A stretch of DNA of 5,105 bases from Limnoraphis robusta CS-951 (GTDB lineage: Bacteria; Cyanobacteriota; Cyanobacteriia; Cyanobacteriales; Microcoleaceae): positions 7,593-12,697 of the forward strand of contig NZ_LATL02000240.1 of assembly GCF_000972705.2 (NCBI RefSeq), written 5' to 3'. Within the stretch, counting starts at the first letter, position 1. Each line of letters begins with the position of its first letter. The notes under the pieces are model-generated. The model ran no database searches. It was not told the DNA's origin and saw only the letters and a list, made by a program, of their open reading frames with translations. Positions 1 through 5,105 of the stretch are shown here, one piece after another. Both the position numbers and the translations under genes were made by a program.

Positions 1-93
1 CGAAAGTGCAACCCAACACCCCCATAATCTTTTTGAGGTTTTCTATTTTTCTCGATAATTTATTGTTGGGTTTCGTTCCTCAACCCAACCTAC
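1..93. repeat. Dispersed palindromic (MITE-like) element, copy 1, left end outside window
   Basis: This is the right 93 bp of the element seen complete at 1446-1553. It aligns end to end with 1461-1553 at the same total length, with a few substitutions and compensating small indels in the AT-rich middle. The right arm (roughly 61-93) ends in CCCAACCTAC and differs from copy 2 by a single base over the last 30 or so positions. No reading frame is present. The call as a dispersed cyanobacterial repeat rests on recognising the GTTGGGTTTCG/CCCAACCTAC arms. The 7-bp unit CCTACAG is duplicated at the boundary (89-95 and 96-102). Confidence 0.7.
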
Positions 94-141
94 AGCCTAC
101 AGCCAACAATTTTTATTGATAGATTTCACTCATCTGCTATT

Positions 142-210
142 GAATAGTTTGGGAAAAATTTAATGTTTTAAGTGTAACATCTGGGTTTATAATTCAAGAA
201 TAATTTGGAG
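142..210 (+). promoter_or_regulatory. Conserved promoter and leader block of the first fusion gene
   Basis: This 69-bp block matches 1559-1627 without gaps, 61 of 69 by hand count, although the sequence between it and the upstream element differs (48 bp here, 5 bp there). It contains a perfect -10 hexamer TATAAT at 188-193. The best-placed -35 candidate, 17 bp upstream (GTTTTA, 165-170), is a poor match, so an activator or an alternative sigma factor may be needed. A start near position 200 would leave a leader of about 20 nt. The block ends in the Shine-Dalgarno core GGAG (207-210), 8 nt before the ATG. The transcription start is inferred. Confidence 0.6.
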
Positions 211-218
211 AAAATAGC

Positions 219-1385
219 ATGGATGCCAACAAAGTATTAGAGAAATATGCTCAAGGTGAACGAAACTTTAACAAAGCCAAGCTGAGTGGATTTATTTTCA
301 AAGGTAGCAACTTGGAGCAAATAGATTTTAACAATGCAGATTTAAGTGGAGTAGACTTCAGCGAATCCAATTTAAGCGGTGCAAAGTTGTACGGAGCAAA
401 CTTCAGCAAAGCGTTTTTAGAGAATGCAAATTTAACGAGAATAGACGCATATTCGCTTAATTTAAGTTGGGCGGAATTGAGCAAGGCTAACTTAAGTCGA
501 TCCAACTTATCCAAGTCCGATTTAAGCAATGCAAATCTAGAACAAGCCAACTTAGATGATGCAAATCTTAGTCACGGAAATTTAAGCCAAGCATTTTTGA
601 CTGAAGCGAGTTTAGTGGGTGCCAATTTGTACGAGGCAAATTTGACAAAAGCCGATTTAAGAGAAGCAAACCTCAGCAAAGCAAACTTAGAAAATGTACA
701 GTTTGAAGAGGCTAATTTAAAAGGTGCTATACTTCAGTTGGTGAATTTAAAAAACGTTAACTTATCGGGTTTAAATTTAACTCGGGTTAATCTGGAAAGG
801 GCGAATTTAAGAGGGGCGAATTTAATCGATGCAAAACTAGATGGTGCGAACCTACAAAAAGCAGACTTAACTGGAGCAAATCTCTACGGTGCAAGTTTGG
901 AAGGGGCGGATTTAACAGGTGCAATAATGCCGAATGGAGAACGTTACCGAGTTCAATCTATTCAAACCAAAGAATCGCGCCAACAGACAGAAGTAACAGG
1001 TAAAAATATTATTCATACAGACAAAGCGCCCGAACCGCCTAACTCTCGAAATCAAGCCGTTATTGTGAATGGAATTATTTATGTTGCTGCACAAATTGGC
1101 ATCGATCCACGACTGAATCAGATTTTACATGAAGAAGATGTCGGCAAACAAACCGAACAAATTATGGCAAATTTAGAGATAATATTAACAGAAGCGGGAG
1201 CAACTTGGGCGGATGTCGTGAAGACTACTATCTTTTTAAAAGAGATGAAAGATTTTGCAGCGATGAACGCTGTTTATGCTCAATATTTCGATGCGGAAAT
1301 GGCGCCGATTTGTGCTTGCGTTGCAGTGGCTCAACTTCCAAAAAATGCCCTCGTTCAAATTGAATGCGTGGCGTTGAGTCATTAA
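219..1385 (+). CDS. Pentapeptide-repeat/RidA-like fusion protein, paralogue 1 (388 aa)
   Basis: Residues 1-19 form the cap usual in cyanobacterial pentapeptide proteins (LEKYAQGER). Residues 20-239 are an unbroken A(N/D)LxX run of about 44 pentapeptides, around 11 turns of a right-handed quadrilateral beta-helix, closing with the typical end motif TGAIMPNGE. A polar linker (about 240-262) leads to a full-length RidA/YjgF domain (about 264-388). The RidA fold is clear (APEPPNSRNQAV, KTTIFL, DFAAMN, QLPKNALVQIE). The residues matching E. coli TdcF/RidA Tyr17, Arg105 and Glu120 are Arg277, Cys365 and Gln380, with exactly the spacing expected (88 and 15), so imine hydrolysis is unlikely. No signal peptide or membrane segment is seen, so it is probably cytosolic. 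The start is supported by GGAG 8 nt upstream and by identity of layout with the second copy. The specific function is unknown; a trimeric scaffold or binding protein is inferred. Confidence 0.93.
   Translation: MDANKVLEKYAQGERNFNKAKLSGFIFKGSNLEQIDFNNADLSGVDFSESNLSGAKLYGANFSKAFLENANLTRIDAYSLNLSWAELSKANLSRSNLSKSDLSNANLEQANLDDANLSHGNLSQAFLTEASLVGANLYEANLTKADLREANLSKANLENVQFEEANLKGAILQLVNLKNVNLSGLNLTRVNLERANLRGANLIDAKLDGANLQKADLTGANLYGASLEGADLTGAIMPNGERYRVQSIQTKESRQQTEVTGKNIIHTDKAPEPPNSRNQAVIVNGIIYVAAQIGIDPRLNQILHEEDVGKQTEQIMANLEIILTEAGATWADVVKTTIFLKEMKDFAAMNAVYAQYFDAEMAPICACVAVAQLPKNALVQIECVALSH
1020..1380 (+). repeat. Long direct repeat A, copy 1 (RidA-coding half)
   Basis: This 361-bp stretch encodes almost the whole RidA-like domain and aligns without gaps to 2632-2992. 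I count 11 differences (350/361, about 97%), giving five amino-acid changes (Ile/Met, Gln/His, Gly/Ala, Gln/Asn, Ala/Val). The similarity falls away abruptly upstream, in the linker and pentapeptide region, and at the stop codon downstream. Repeats this long and this close are suitable for recombination or gene conversion. Confidence 0.92.
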
Positions 1386-1416
1386 TTCAATGATGTTATT
1401 TGTGACCCCTCCCTAG

Positions 1417-1437
1417 CCCTCCCCTAAAAGGAGAGGG
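1417..1437. repeat. Short hairpin repeat downstream of the first fusion gene
   Basis: CCCTCCCC (1417-1424) pairs with GGAGAGGG (1430-1437) across the 5-nt loop TAAAA, with one mismatched pair inside. It sits 31 bp after the stop codon inside a CCCTCCCTAGCCCTCCCC-type sequence that I recognise as a common dispersed motif of cyanobacterial intergenic regions. There is no T-tract after it, so it is not a classical intrinsic terminator, though the stem could still stabilise the 3' end or slow transcription. Confidence 0.5.
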
Positions 1438-1445
1438 AAGAAGTA

Positions 1446-1553
1446 GTAGGTTGGGTTAAGCGAAAGTGCAACCCAAAACCCTATAATTTTTGTGAGGTTT
1501 TCTGTTTTTTTTTGATTATTTATTGTTGGGTTTCGTTCCTCAGCCCAACCTAC
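1446..1553. repeat. Dispersed palindromic (MITE-like) element, copy 2, complete
   Basis: The 108-bp element is bounded by GTAGGTTGGG (1446-1455) and CCCAACCTAC (1544-1553), perfect inverted ends that extend imperfectly to about 30 bp per arm (GCAACCCAA inside the left arm, TTGTTGGGTTTCG inside the right). The centre is AT-rich with a T-run and has no coding capacity. Size, inverted ends and lack of a gene fit a non-autonomous MITE-like repeat. No clear target-site duplication flanks it. It lies directly upstream of the second fusion promoter, as copy 1 does for the first, so it was probably carried along by the tandem duplication. Confidence 0.7.
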
Positions 1554-1558
1554 AGTTT

Positions 1559-1627
1559 GAATATTTTGGGAAAAATTTAAGGTTTTAAGGGTAAGGGATG
1601 GTTTTATAATTCAAGAATAATTTGGAG
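1559..1627 (+). promoter_or_regulatory. Conserved promoter and leader block of the second fusion gene
   Basis: This is the counterpart of the block at 142-210 (61/69 matches). TATAAT lies at 1605-1610, with the same weak -35 candidate GTTTTA at 1582-1587 and a 17-bp spacer. The Shine-Dalgarno is stronger here: GGAGG at 1624-1628, 7 nt before the ATG, against GGAG in copy 1, so this paralogue may be translated better. The block begins only 5 bp after the palindromic element ends. Most differences cluster just upstream of the -10 box (about 1590-1601). Confidence 0.6.
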
Positions 1628-1635
1628 GAAACAAC

Positions 1636-3009
1636 ATGGATGCTAAAGAACTGTTAGAGAAATATGCAAAAGGTGAAAGACACTTTCGGGTAGCACAACT
1701 CAGTGGGATCAGTTTAGCAGGTGCAGATCTGAAACAGATAGATCTAAGAGGAGCAAATTTGAGCAAGGTAGATCTAACTGAAGCGAATCTACAAAGCGCA
1801 GATTTACTAGAATCAGACTTAAGTGAAGCAATTTTATTAAATGCAACGATCACAAATGCTAATTTGACTAGAGCTTGTTTAAAAGGAGCGAATTTACAAG
1901 GAATTAATGGAGGTTCTACTAATTTTACAGAAGCAAATTTAAGTGAAGTTAACCTAAGTCAAGCCAAGCTTAACGGTGCAAAGCTTATTGATGCTATGCT
2001 TAATGAAGCGAATTTAAGTGATTCACAATTAGAAGGAGCCGTTTTATTGGGAGCGTCTTTAAAAGAAGCAAATTTAAACGGCGTGAATTTAAAGAGTGCA
2101 AATTTAAGCGGAGTAGATTTAACAGGAGTTAACTTGAGTGGATTTAATCTTTCTAGTGTTAGCTTTATCAATGCCAATTTAACCGAGTCGGATTTAAGTT
2201 TAGCCAAGTTAGACGGTGCTAGATTAGAAGGGGCAAATTTACAGTCAGCTAATTTGAGAGCAGTAATATTGACAGGGGTGAATTTATCAGAGGTCAATCT
2301 AAGTCATGCCAACTTGAGTGGAACAATACTTGATAATGCAAAACTTAGAAATGTTAATTTTCAGGGAGCGAACTTGGAAAGAGCTAGTTTGAAAGATACA
2401 GACTTAATGCAAGCTAATCTAAAAGGAGCTAACCTTTCTAAAGCAAATTTAACGAATTCAAAAACTTATGGATGGAATATTGAAAACGCCGATTTTAGTC
2501 GTGCAATTATGCCAGATGGTTCAGTGTATGAACTTGAAAATAATCAGAATAATATCACAGAAGAAACCGATCAAATTGAACCCTCGCAACCTCAAACGAA
2601 GCTAAACAATAAACCATTGATTATTCGGACTGACAAAGCACCCGAACCGCCTAACTCTCGAAATCAAGCCGTTATTGTGAATGGAATGATTTATGTTGCT
2701 GCACAAATTGGCATCGATCCACGACTGAATCATATTTTACATGAAGAAGATGTCGCCAAACAAACCGAACAAATTATGGCAAATTTAGAGATAATATTAA
2801 CAGAAGCGGGAGCAACTTGGGCGGATGTGGTGAAAACCACTATCTTTTTAAAAGAGATGAAAGATTTTGCAGCGATGAACGCTGTTTATGCGAACTATTT
2901 CGATGTGGAAATGGCGCCGATTTGTGCTTGCGTTGCAGTGGCTCAACTTCCAAAAAATGCCCTCGTTCAAATTGAATGCGTGGCGTTGAGTCAAACGAAC
3001 TTTTTCTAA
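1636..3009 (+). CDS. Pentapeptide-repeat/RidA-like fusion protein, paralogue 2 (457 aa)
   Basis: The layout matches paralogue 1: cap (1-19, LEKYAKGER), pentapeptide beta-helix (about 20-294), linker (about 295-327, rich in Asn, Gln, Glu and Thr), RidA-like domain (about 328-451) and a short tail TNFF. The helix holds about 55 pentapeptides, 11 more than paralogue 1, again with no break in the five-residue register. Less regular spots are near residue 92 (Gly at the inward position) and 274-280 (NSKTYGW). The end cap is RAIMPDGS. The RidA active-site positions are Arg342, Cys430 and Gln445 in place of Tyr, Arg and Glu, the same changes as in paralogue 1, so this is also a predicted pseudoenzyme. 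No export signal is seen. The start is fixed by GGAGG 7 nt upstream. The free ridA begins 64 bp after the stop. The biological role is unknown. Confidence 0.93.
   Translation: MDAKELLEKYAKGERHFRVAQLSGISLAGADLKQIDLRGANLSKVDLTEANLQSADLLESDLSEAILLNATITNANLTRACLKGANLQGINGGSTNFTEANLSEVNLSQAKLNGAKLIDAMLNEANLSDSQLEGAVLLGASLKEANLNGVNLKSANLSGVDLTGVNLSGFNLSSVSFINANLTESDLSLAKLDGARLEGANLQSANLRAVILTGVNLSEVNLSHANLSGTILDNAKLRNVNFQGANLERASLKDTDLMQANLKGANLSKANLTNSKTYGWNIENADFSRAIMPDGSVYELENNQNNITEETDQIEPSQPQTKLNNKPLIIRTDKAPEPPNSRNQAVIVNGMIYVAAQIGIDPRLNHILHEEDVAKQTEQIMANLEIILTEAGATWADVVKTTIFLKEMKDFAAMNAVYANYFDVEMAPICACVAVAQLPKNALVQIECVALSQTNFF
2632..2992 (+). repeat. Long direct repeat A, copy 2 (RidA-coding half)
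   Basis: This is the partner of 1020-1380, about 97% identical and gap-free over 361 bp. Part of it (2749-2790) also matches the free ridA at 3215-3256 in 38 of 42 bases, including many third codon positions. All three RidA-coding segments in the window therefore share recent ancestry or have exchanged sequence. Confidence 0.92.
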
Positions 3010-3073
3010 ATAAAATATTGATTCGTGGTAATCTAAATACAGTAAGTTTAATCGGATTTCACACATTCAACTG

Positions 3074-3472
3074 ATGACACGTCAAATTATTCGTACAGAG
3101 AAAGCACCCGCCCCCGTTGGCCCGTACAATCAAGCTGTAGTTGCAAATGGGATGGTATTTTTAGCCGGTCAAATTTCAATTGATCCCGCAACAAATAAAA
3201 TCGTTCATCTTCAAGATGTTGCCAAACAAACTGAACAAATTATGGCAAATCTAGAAGCCGTTTTAACCGCAGCCGGGGCGAGTTGGTCAGATGTCGTAAA
3301 AACCACCATCTTTCTCAAAGATATGAAGGATTTCGCCGCGATGAATACCGTTTATGGGCAGTATTTTCAGACCGAAAATGCCCCCGCTCGGGCTTGTGTA
3401 GAAGTGTCGCGTTTACCGAAGGATGTGTTAGTAGAAATTGATTGTATTGCGGTGATAGAGAATAATTCATAA
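3074..3472 (+). CDS. ridA: RidA family enamine/imine deaminase (132 aa)
   Basis: This is a single-domain YjgF/YER057c/UK114 protein of normal length. The family hydrolyses reactive enamine/imine intermediates such as 2-aminoacrylate and 2-iminobutyrate, released by PLP enzymes like threonine dehydratase, to 2-oxoacids and ammonia; it acts in the cytosol as a homotrimer. Active-site residues are all present: Tyr18 in GPYNQAV, Arg106 in PARACVEV and Glu121 in VEID, with Cys108 matching the conserved RidA cysteine. The chosen ATG gives the normal N-terminus MTRQIIRTEKAP; no upstream in-frame start fits. There is no clear Shine-Dalgarno before it, unlike the other three genes. The 64-bp gap to the upstream fusion gene shows no terminator, so co-transcription is possible. 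The protein is about 66% identical (81/123 by hand count) to the degenerate RidA domain next door. Confidence 0.95.
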   Translation: MTRQIIRTEKAPAPVGPYNQAVVANGMVFLAGQISIDPATNKIVHLQDVAKQTEQIMANLEAVLTAAGASWSDVVKTTIFLKDMKDFAAMNTVYGQYFQTENAPARACVEVSRLPKDVLVEIDCIAVIENNS

Positions 3473-3696
3473 TTGCAAACTGTCCTGAAATAGTCCCAAT
3501 CCATCCGAAGAAGCAGAAAGTATCGAATAAGAATAAACCTTTGTCATGGGTGAGTTAGGGCGCAAGTGAGAACGCAAACCGCCGCGCCCCGACGACTGTG
3601 TTAACTTTTTATGCTTTGATACTTTGATGCTACATAGCATTCAATCTGACCTTTCAAACGGATGAATTCAATCAATCTATTCAGGAGTGAAGCCCG
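3473..3696. other. Intergenic region between ridA and the protease gene
   Basis: No gene is seen in these 224 bp. It holds a GC-rich patch with inverted arms GGGCGC (3558-3563) and GCGCCC (3584-3589) around a 20-nt loop, without a T-tract directly after it, so it is at best a weak terminator candidate for ridA. It also holds a direct repeat CTTTGATA/CTTTGATG (3614-3629) running into the palindrome at 3627-3640. I could not place a convincing -35/-10 pair for the protease, although the region must either carry its promoter or be read through. Confidence 0.5.
3627..3640. promoter_or_regulatory. Small palindrome upstream of the protease gene
   Basis: ATGCTA-CA-TAGCAT is a perfect 6-bp inverted repeat with a 2-nt centre. 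With one bulged base it extends outward to TTG...CAA (3624-3644). It lies about 55 bp before the protease ATG, a reasonable place for an operator. The 2-nt centre is too short for an RNA hairpin loop, which favours a protein-binding site over a terminator, but no regulator is recognised and chance is possible. Confidence 0.25.
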
Positions 3697-5025
3697 ATGA
3701 ATACCCCTAAAATTTCCCCCGCTTTTTTCCCCGTTTTAGGGAATAGTGACCCCAACAGCAAACAGGATGCTATTGTTATTTACAGAAGCGAACGTCCGCC
3801 TGAAGAAATGCCTTCTCGGGGTGATGAACGTCGTTCCCAAGTGATGCAACAACAAAGTAAAGAAAATACAAACGTTGTTGTTAAAATGGCAGCGAATTAT
3901 CAAAATGAAACAGGTCAGTCATTAAATGTTTCAAAAGTGGGTTCAGGTGCGTTACCTGTCGCAACGGTAGAAGTGACTCGAAATACCCTTCCCGCCCTCG
4001 CTGAACAACCGGAAGTTATTGCGGTTATCCCGAACCAAAGAATCAGACTAATAAAACCCCAACAAATCGAATATTCTGACTTGATGATTCAAGAAGAAAA
4101 GCAAAAAATGACTTGGGGTTTGCAAGTATTAGACATTGCCAAAATGTGGGAAACTACAAAAGGCAAAGGTGTCAAAGTTGCGGTATTGGATACAGGTGTT
4201 TATAGTGATCATCCGGCACTCAAAGATCGAGTCAAAGACTTTATTATTGTAGACCCCAACGGACGCCGAATTAAAGCGATGCCTCATTTCGATGCTGATC
4301 AACATGGTACTCATGTTTGTGGTACGATTGCAGGTGGAAAAACGAATAAAGGGGTGTCAATTGGAGTTGCACCCGAAGCGGACTTATTAGTGGGTGGGGT
4401 TTTAATTGGAAATGCTACCTTACAAACTTTAATTGAAGGTATGGCTTGGGCAATTGAAAGTGGCGCAAATCTTATTAATATGTCGCTAGGTTTGACTTAT
4501 TATGAACCCCTATTTGCTGAAATTTTTGATCTGATTATCAATCAGTTTGATGTGTTACCTGTGGTTGCCATTGGTAACGAAAATCATGGCAATACCAGTT
4601 CACCGGGAAGCGCCCATAATGCTTTTTCAATTGGTGCCTTAGAAAAATATTCCAATGATGAATTGGGAATTGCCTTTTTTAGTAGTGGGGCGAGTTTAGT
4701 TTTCCCTCAAGATGCACCGAATAATTGGGTCACAAAACCCGATGTTTCAGCGCCCGGAACTCAGGTTTATTCTTGTATTCCTCCGGTTCAACAACCTGAT
4801 GGAATTTATGAATATACCTACATGGATGGTACCTCAATGGCGACGCCTCATGTGGCTGGAGTTGTAGCGTTATTAATGTCAGCTTGTCCGAAAGCTTCTT
4901 TGAATGAAATTATTAAAGCGCTCAAAGAAACCGCCTATCATCCGGGTGGGGAACAAATGCGTCCTGATAACCGTTGGGGTTGGGGTCAAATTCAACCGGT
5001 TAAGGCGTTAGAAGCCTTGAAATAA
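3697..5025 (+). CDS. S8 (subtilisin) family serine protease with I9-like prosegment (442 aa)
   Basis: This is an endopeptidase of the subtilisin fold. The catalytic triad is intact: Asp165 (VAVLDTGV), His203 (QHGTHVCGT) and Ser380 (DGTSMATPHVAG). Oxyanion-hole Asn294 lies in AIGNENHG. The region from about 24 to 118 resembles an inhibitor I9 prosegment, ending in an LAEQPEVIAVIPNQ stretch typical of that fold, and the mature enzyme probably begins between about 119 and 140, before WGLQVLDIAKMW. Autocleavage is expected from the family but the site is inferred. The N-terminus (MNTPKISPAFFPVLGNSDP) lacks a hydrophobic core, so no Sec signal is evident and the enzyme may act inside the cell or leave by another route. 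There are no C-terminal extra domains. The start is set by AGGAG 9 nt upstream. The target protein is unknown; a link to the RidA fusions is only positional. Confidence 0.93.
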   Translation: MNTPKISPAFFPVLGNSDPNSKQDAIVIYRSERPPEEMPSRGDERRSQVMQQQSKENTNVVVKMAANYQNETGQSLNVSKVGSGALPVATVEVTRNTLPALAEQPEVIAVIPNQRIRLIKPQQIEYSDLMIQEEKQKMTWGLQVLDIAKMWETTKGKGVKVAVLDTGVYSDHPALKDRVKDFIIVDPNGRRIKAMPHFDADQHGTHVCGTIAGGKTNKGVSIGVAPEADLLVGGVLIGNATLQTLIEGMAWAIESGANLINMSLGLTYYEPLFAEIFDLIINQFDVLPVVAIGNENHGNTSSPGSAHNAFSIGALEKYSNDELGIAFFSSGASLVFPQDAPNNWVTKPDVSAPGTQVYSCIPPVQQPDGIYEYTYMDGTSMATPHVAGVVALLMSACPKASLNEIIKALKETAYHPGGEQMRPDNRWGWGQIQPVKALEALK

Positions 5026-5033
5026 TCACCAGT

Positions 5034-5098
5034 GTAGGGGCGGGTTCCCCATGAATTTCTGTGTCTTAGAAATAAGATTAATAAACCCGCCCGACCCC
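5034..5098. repeat. Palindromic intergenic repeat after the protease gene
   Basis: GGGCGGGTT (5038-5046) pairs perfectly with AACCCGCCC (5084-5092). A second stem ATTTCT (5055-5060)/AGAAAT (5068-5073) is nested inside with a 7-nt loop, giving a two-part hairpin 13 bp after the stop codon. The GTAGGGGCGGGTT...AACCCGCCC form is a repeat type I recognise from cyanobacterial intergenic DNA and is a different family from the elements at 1-93 and 1446-1553. It could act as a 3'-end stabiliser or terminator, but there is no T-tract and the window ends close by, so the right boundary is uncertain. Confidence 0.6.
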
Positions 5099-5105
5099 CA
5101 AAGAA

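Noticed and set aside
251..550. Open frame on the - strand inside the first fusion gene (and similar ones at 1611-1853 and 1959-2297)
   Set aside because: The 15-bp periodicity of the pentapeptide code keeps the opposite strand open. The predicted products are Leu/Lys/Ser/Ala-rich mirror images of the repeat and have no start context or family resemblance.
276..935. Qnr/MfpA-type DNA-mimic gyrase protector
   Set aside because: The fold is shared, but the helix has a near-balanced charge (only a few more acidic than basic residues by hand count), no projecting loops, and a fused RidA domain. The N-terminal cap is of the general cyanobacterial type.
1..1635. CRISPR array suggested by repeated GTTGGGTTTCG/CCCAACC strings
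   Set aside because: There are only two copies about 1.46 kb apart, each an inverted-repeat element, with no regular spacer units and no cas genes.
3028..3040. NtcA-like site GTA...TAC upstream of ridA
   Set aside because: The spacing is 7 nt rather than the 8 nt of the GTAN8TAC consensus, and no well-placed -10 box follows, so a nitrogen-control site is not supported.
2848..3066. Open frames on the - strand across the RidA region (also 912-1094) and inside the protease (4129-4314)
   Set aside because: They lie opposite well-supported conserved domains, and their products match nothing I recognise.
3558..3589. Intrinsic terminator for ridA at the GGGCGC/GCGCCC arms
   Set aside because: The loop is 20 nt, the stem only 6 bp, and no T-tract directly follows, so I kept it only as a remark on the intergenic region.
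3697..5025. Cyanobactin (PatA/PatG-type) maturation protease
   Set aside because: No precursor peptide, heterocyclase or macrocyclase partner is in the window, and the presence of an I9-like prosegment and the motif context fit an ordinary subtilase.

Overview
The window reads as cyanobacterial chromosome, most likely from a filamentous, Oscillatoria-like lineage. This is an inference from three things: moderate to low GC content, dispersed palindromic repeats of the GTAGGTTGGG...CCCAACCTAC and GGGCGGGTT...AACCCGCCC types, and long pentapeptide-repeat proteins that start with the LEKYAxGER cap common in cyanobacteria. No rRNA or marker gene is present, so the genus cannot be fixed.

Four genes lie on the + strand. 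Two (219-1385 and 1636-3009) are tandem paralogues with an unusual layout: a long right-handed pentapeptide beta-helix (about 44 and 55 pentapeptides) joined by a polar linker to a complete RidA/YjgF/UK114 domain. The third (3074-3472) is a free-standing, canonical RidA enamine/imine deaminase. The fourth (3697-5025) is a subtilisin-family (S8) protease with an inhibitor I9-like prosegment and no visible signal peptide. Each fusion gene has its own nearly identical promoter and leader and sits behind a copy of the same roughly 108-bp palindromic element. The duplication unit was therefore element + promoter + gene. The free ridA follows the second fusion by 64 bp and may be read from its promoter. 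The protease is set off by 224 bp.

The most notable point is that the RidA domains of both fusions are about 66% identical to the free RidA next door, yet have lost all three residues known to form the RidA active site (Tyr to Arg, Arg to Cys, Glu to Gln in both). The central trimer-forming portion is almost unchanged. They look like pseudoenzymes kept for structure or binding. Because RidA proteins are trimers with active sites at subunit interfaces, a plausible but untested model is a trimeric hub carrying up to three beta-helical arms, perhaps able to mix with the catalytic RidA. The RidA-coding halves of the two fusions are about 97% identical in DNA, while the pentapeptide halves differ strongly in sequence and length. 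This suggests gene conversion or recent exchange of the RidA half and diversification of the helix half. A functional link to the protease rests on adjacency only.
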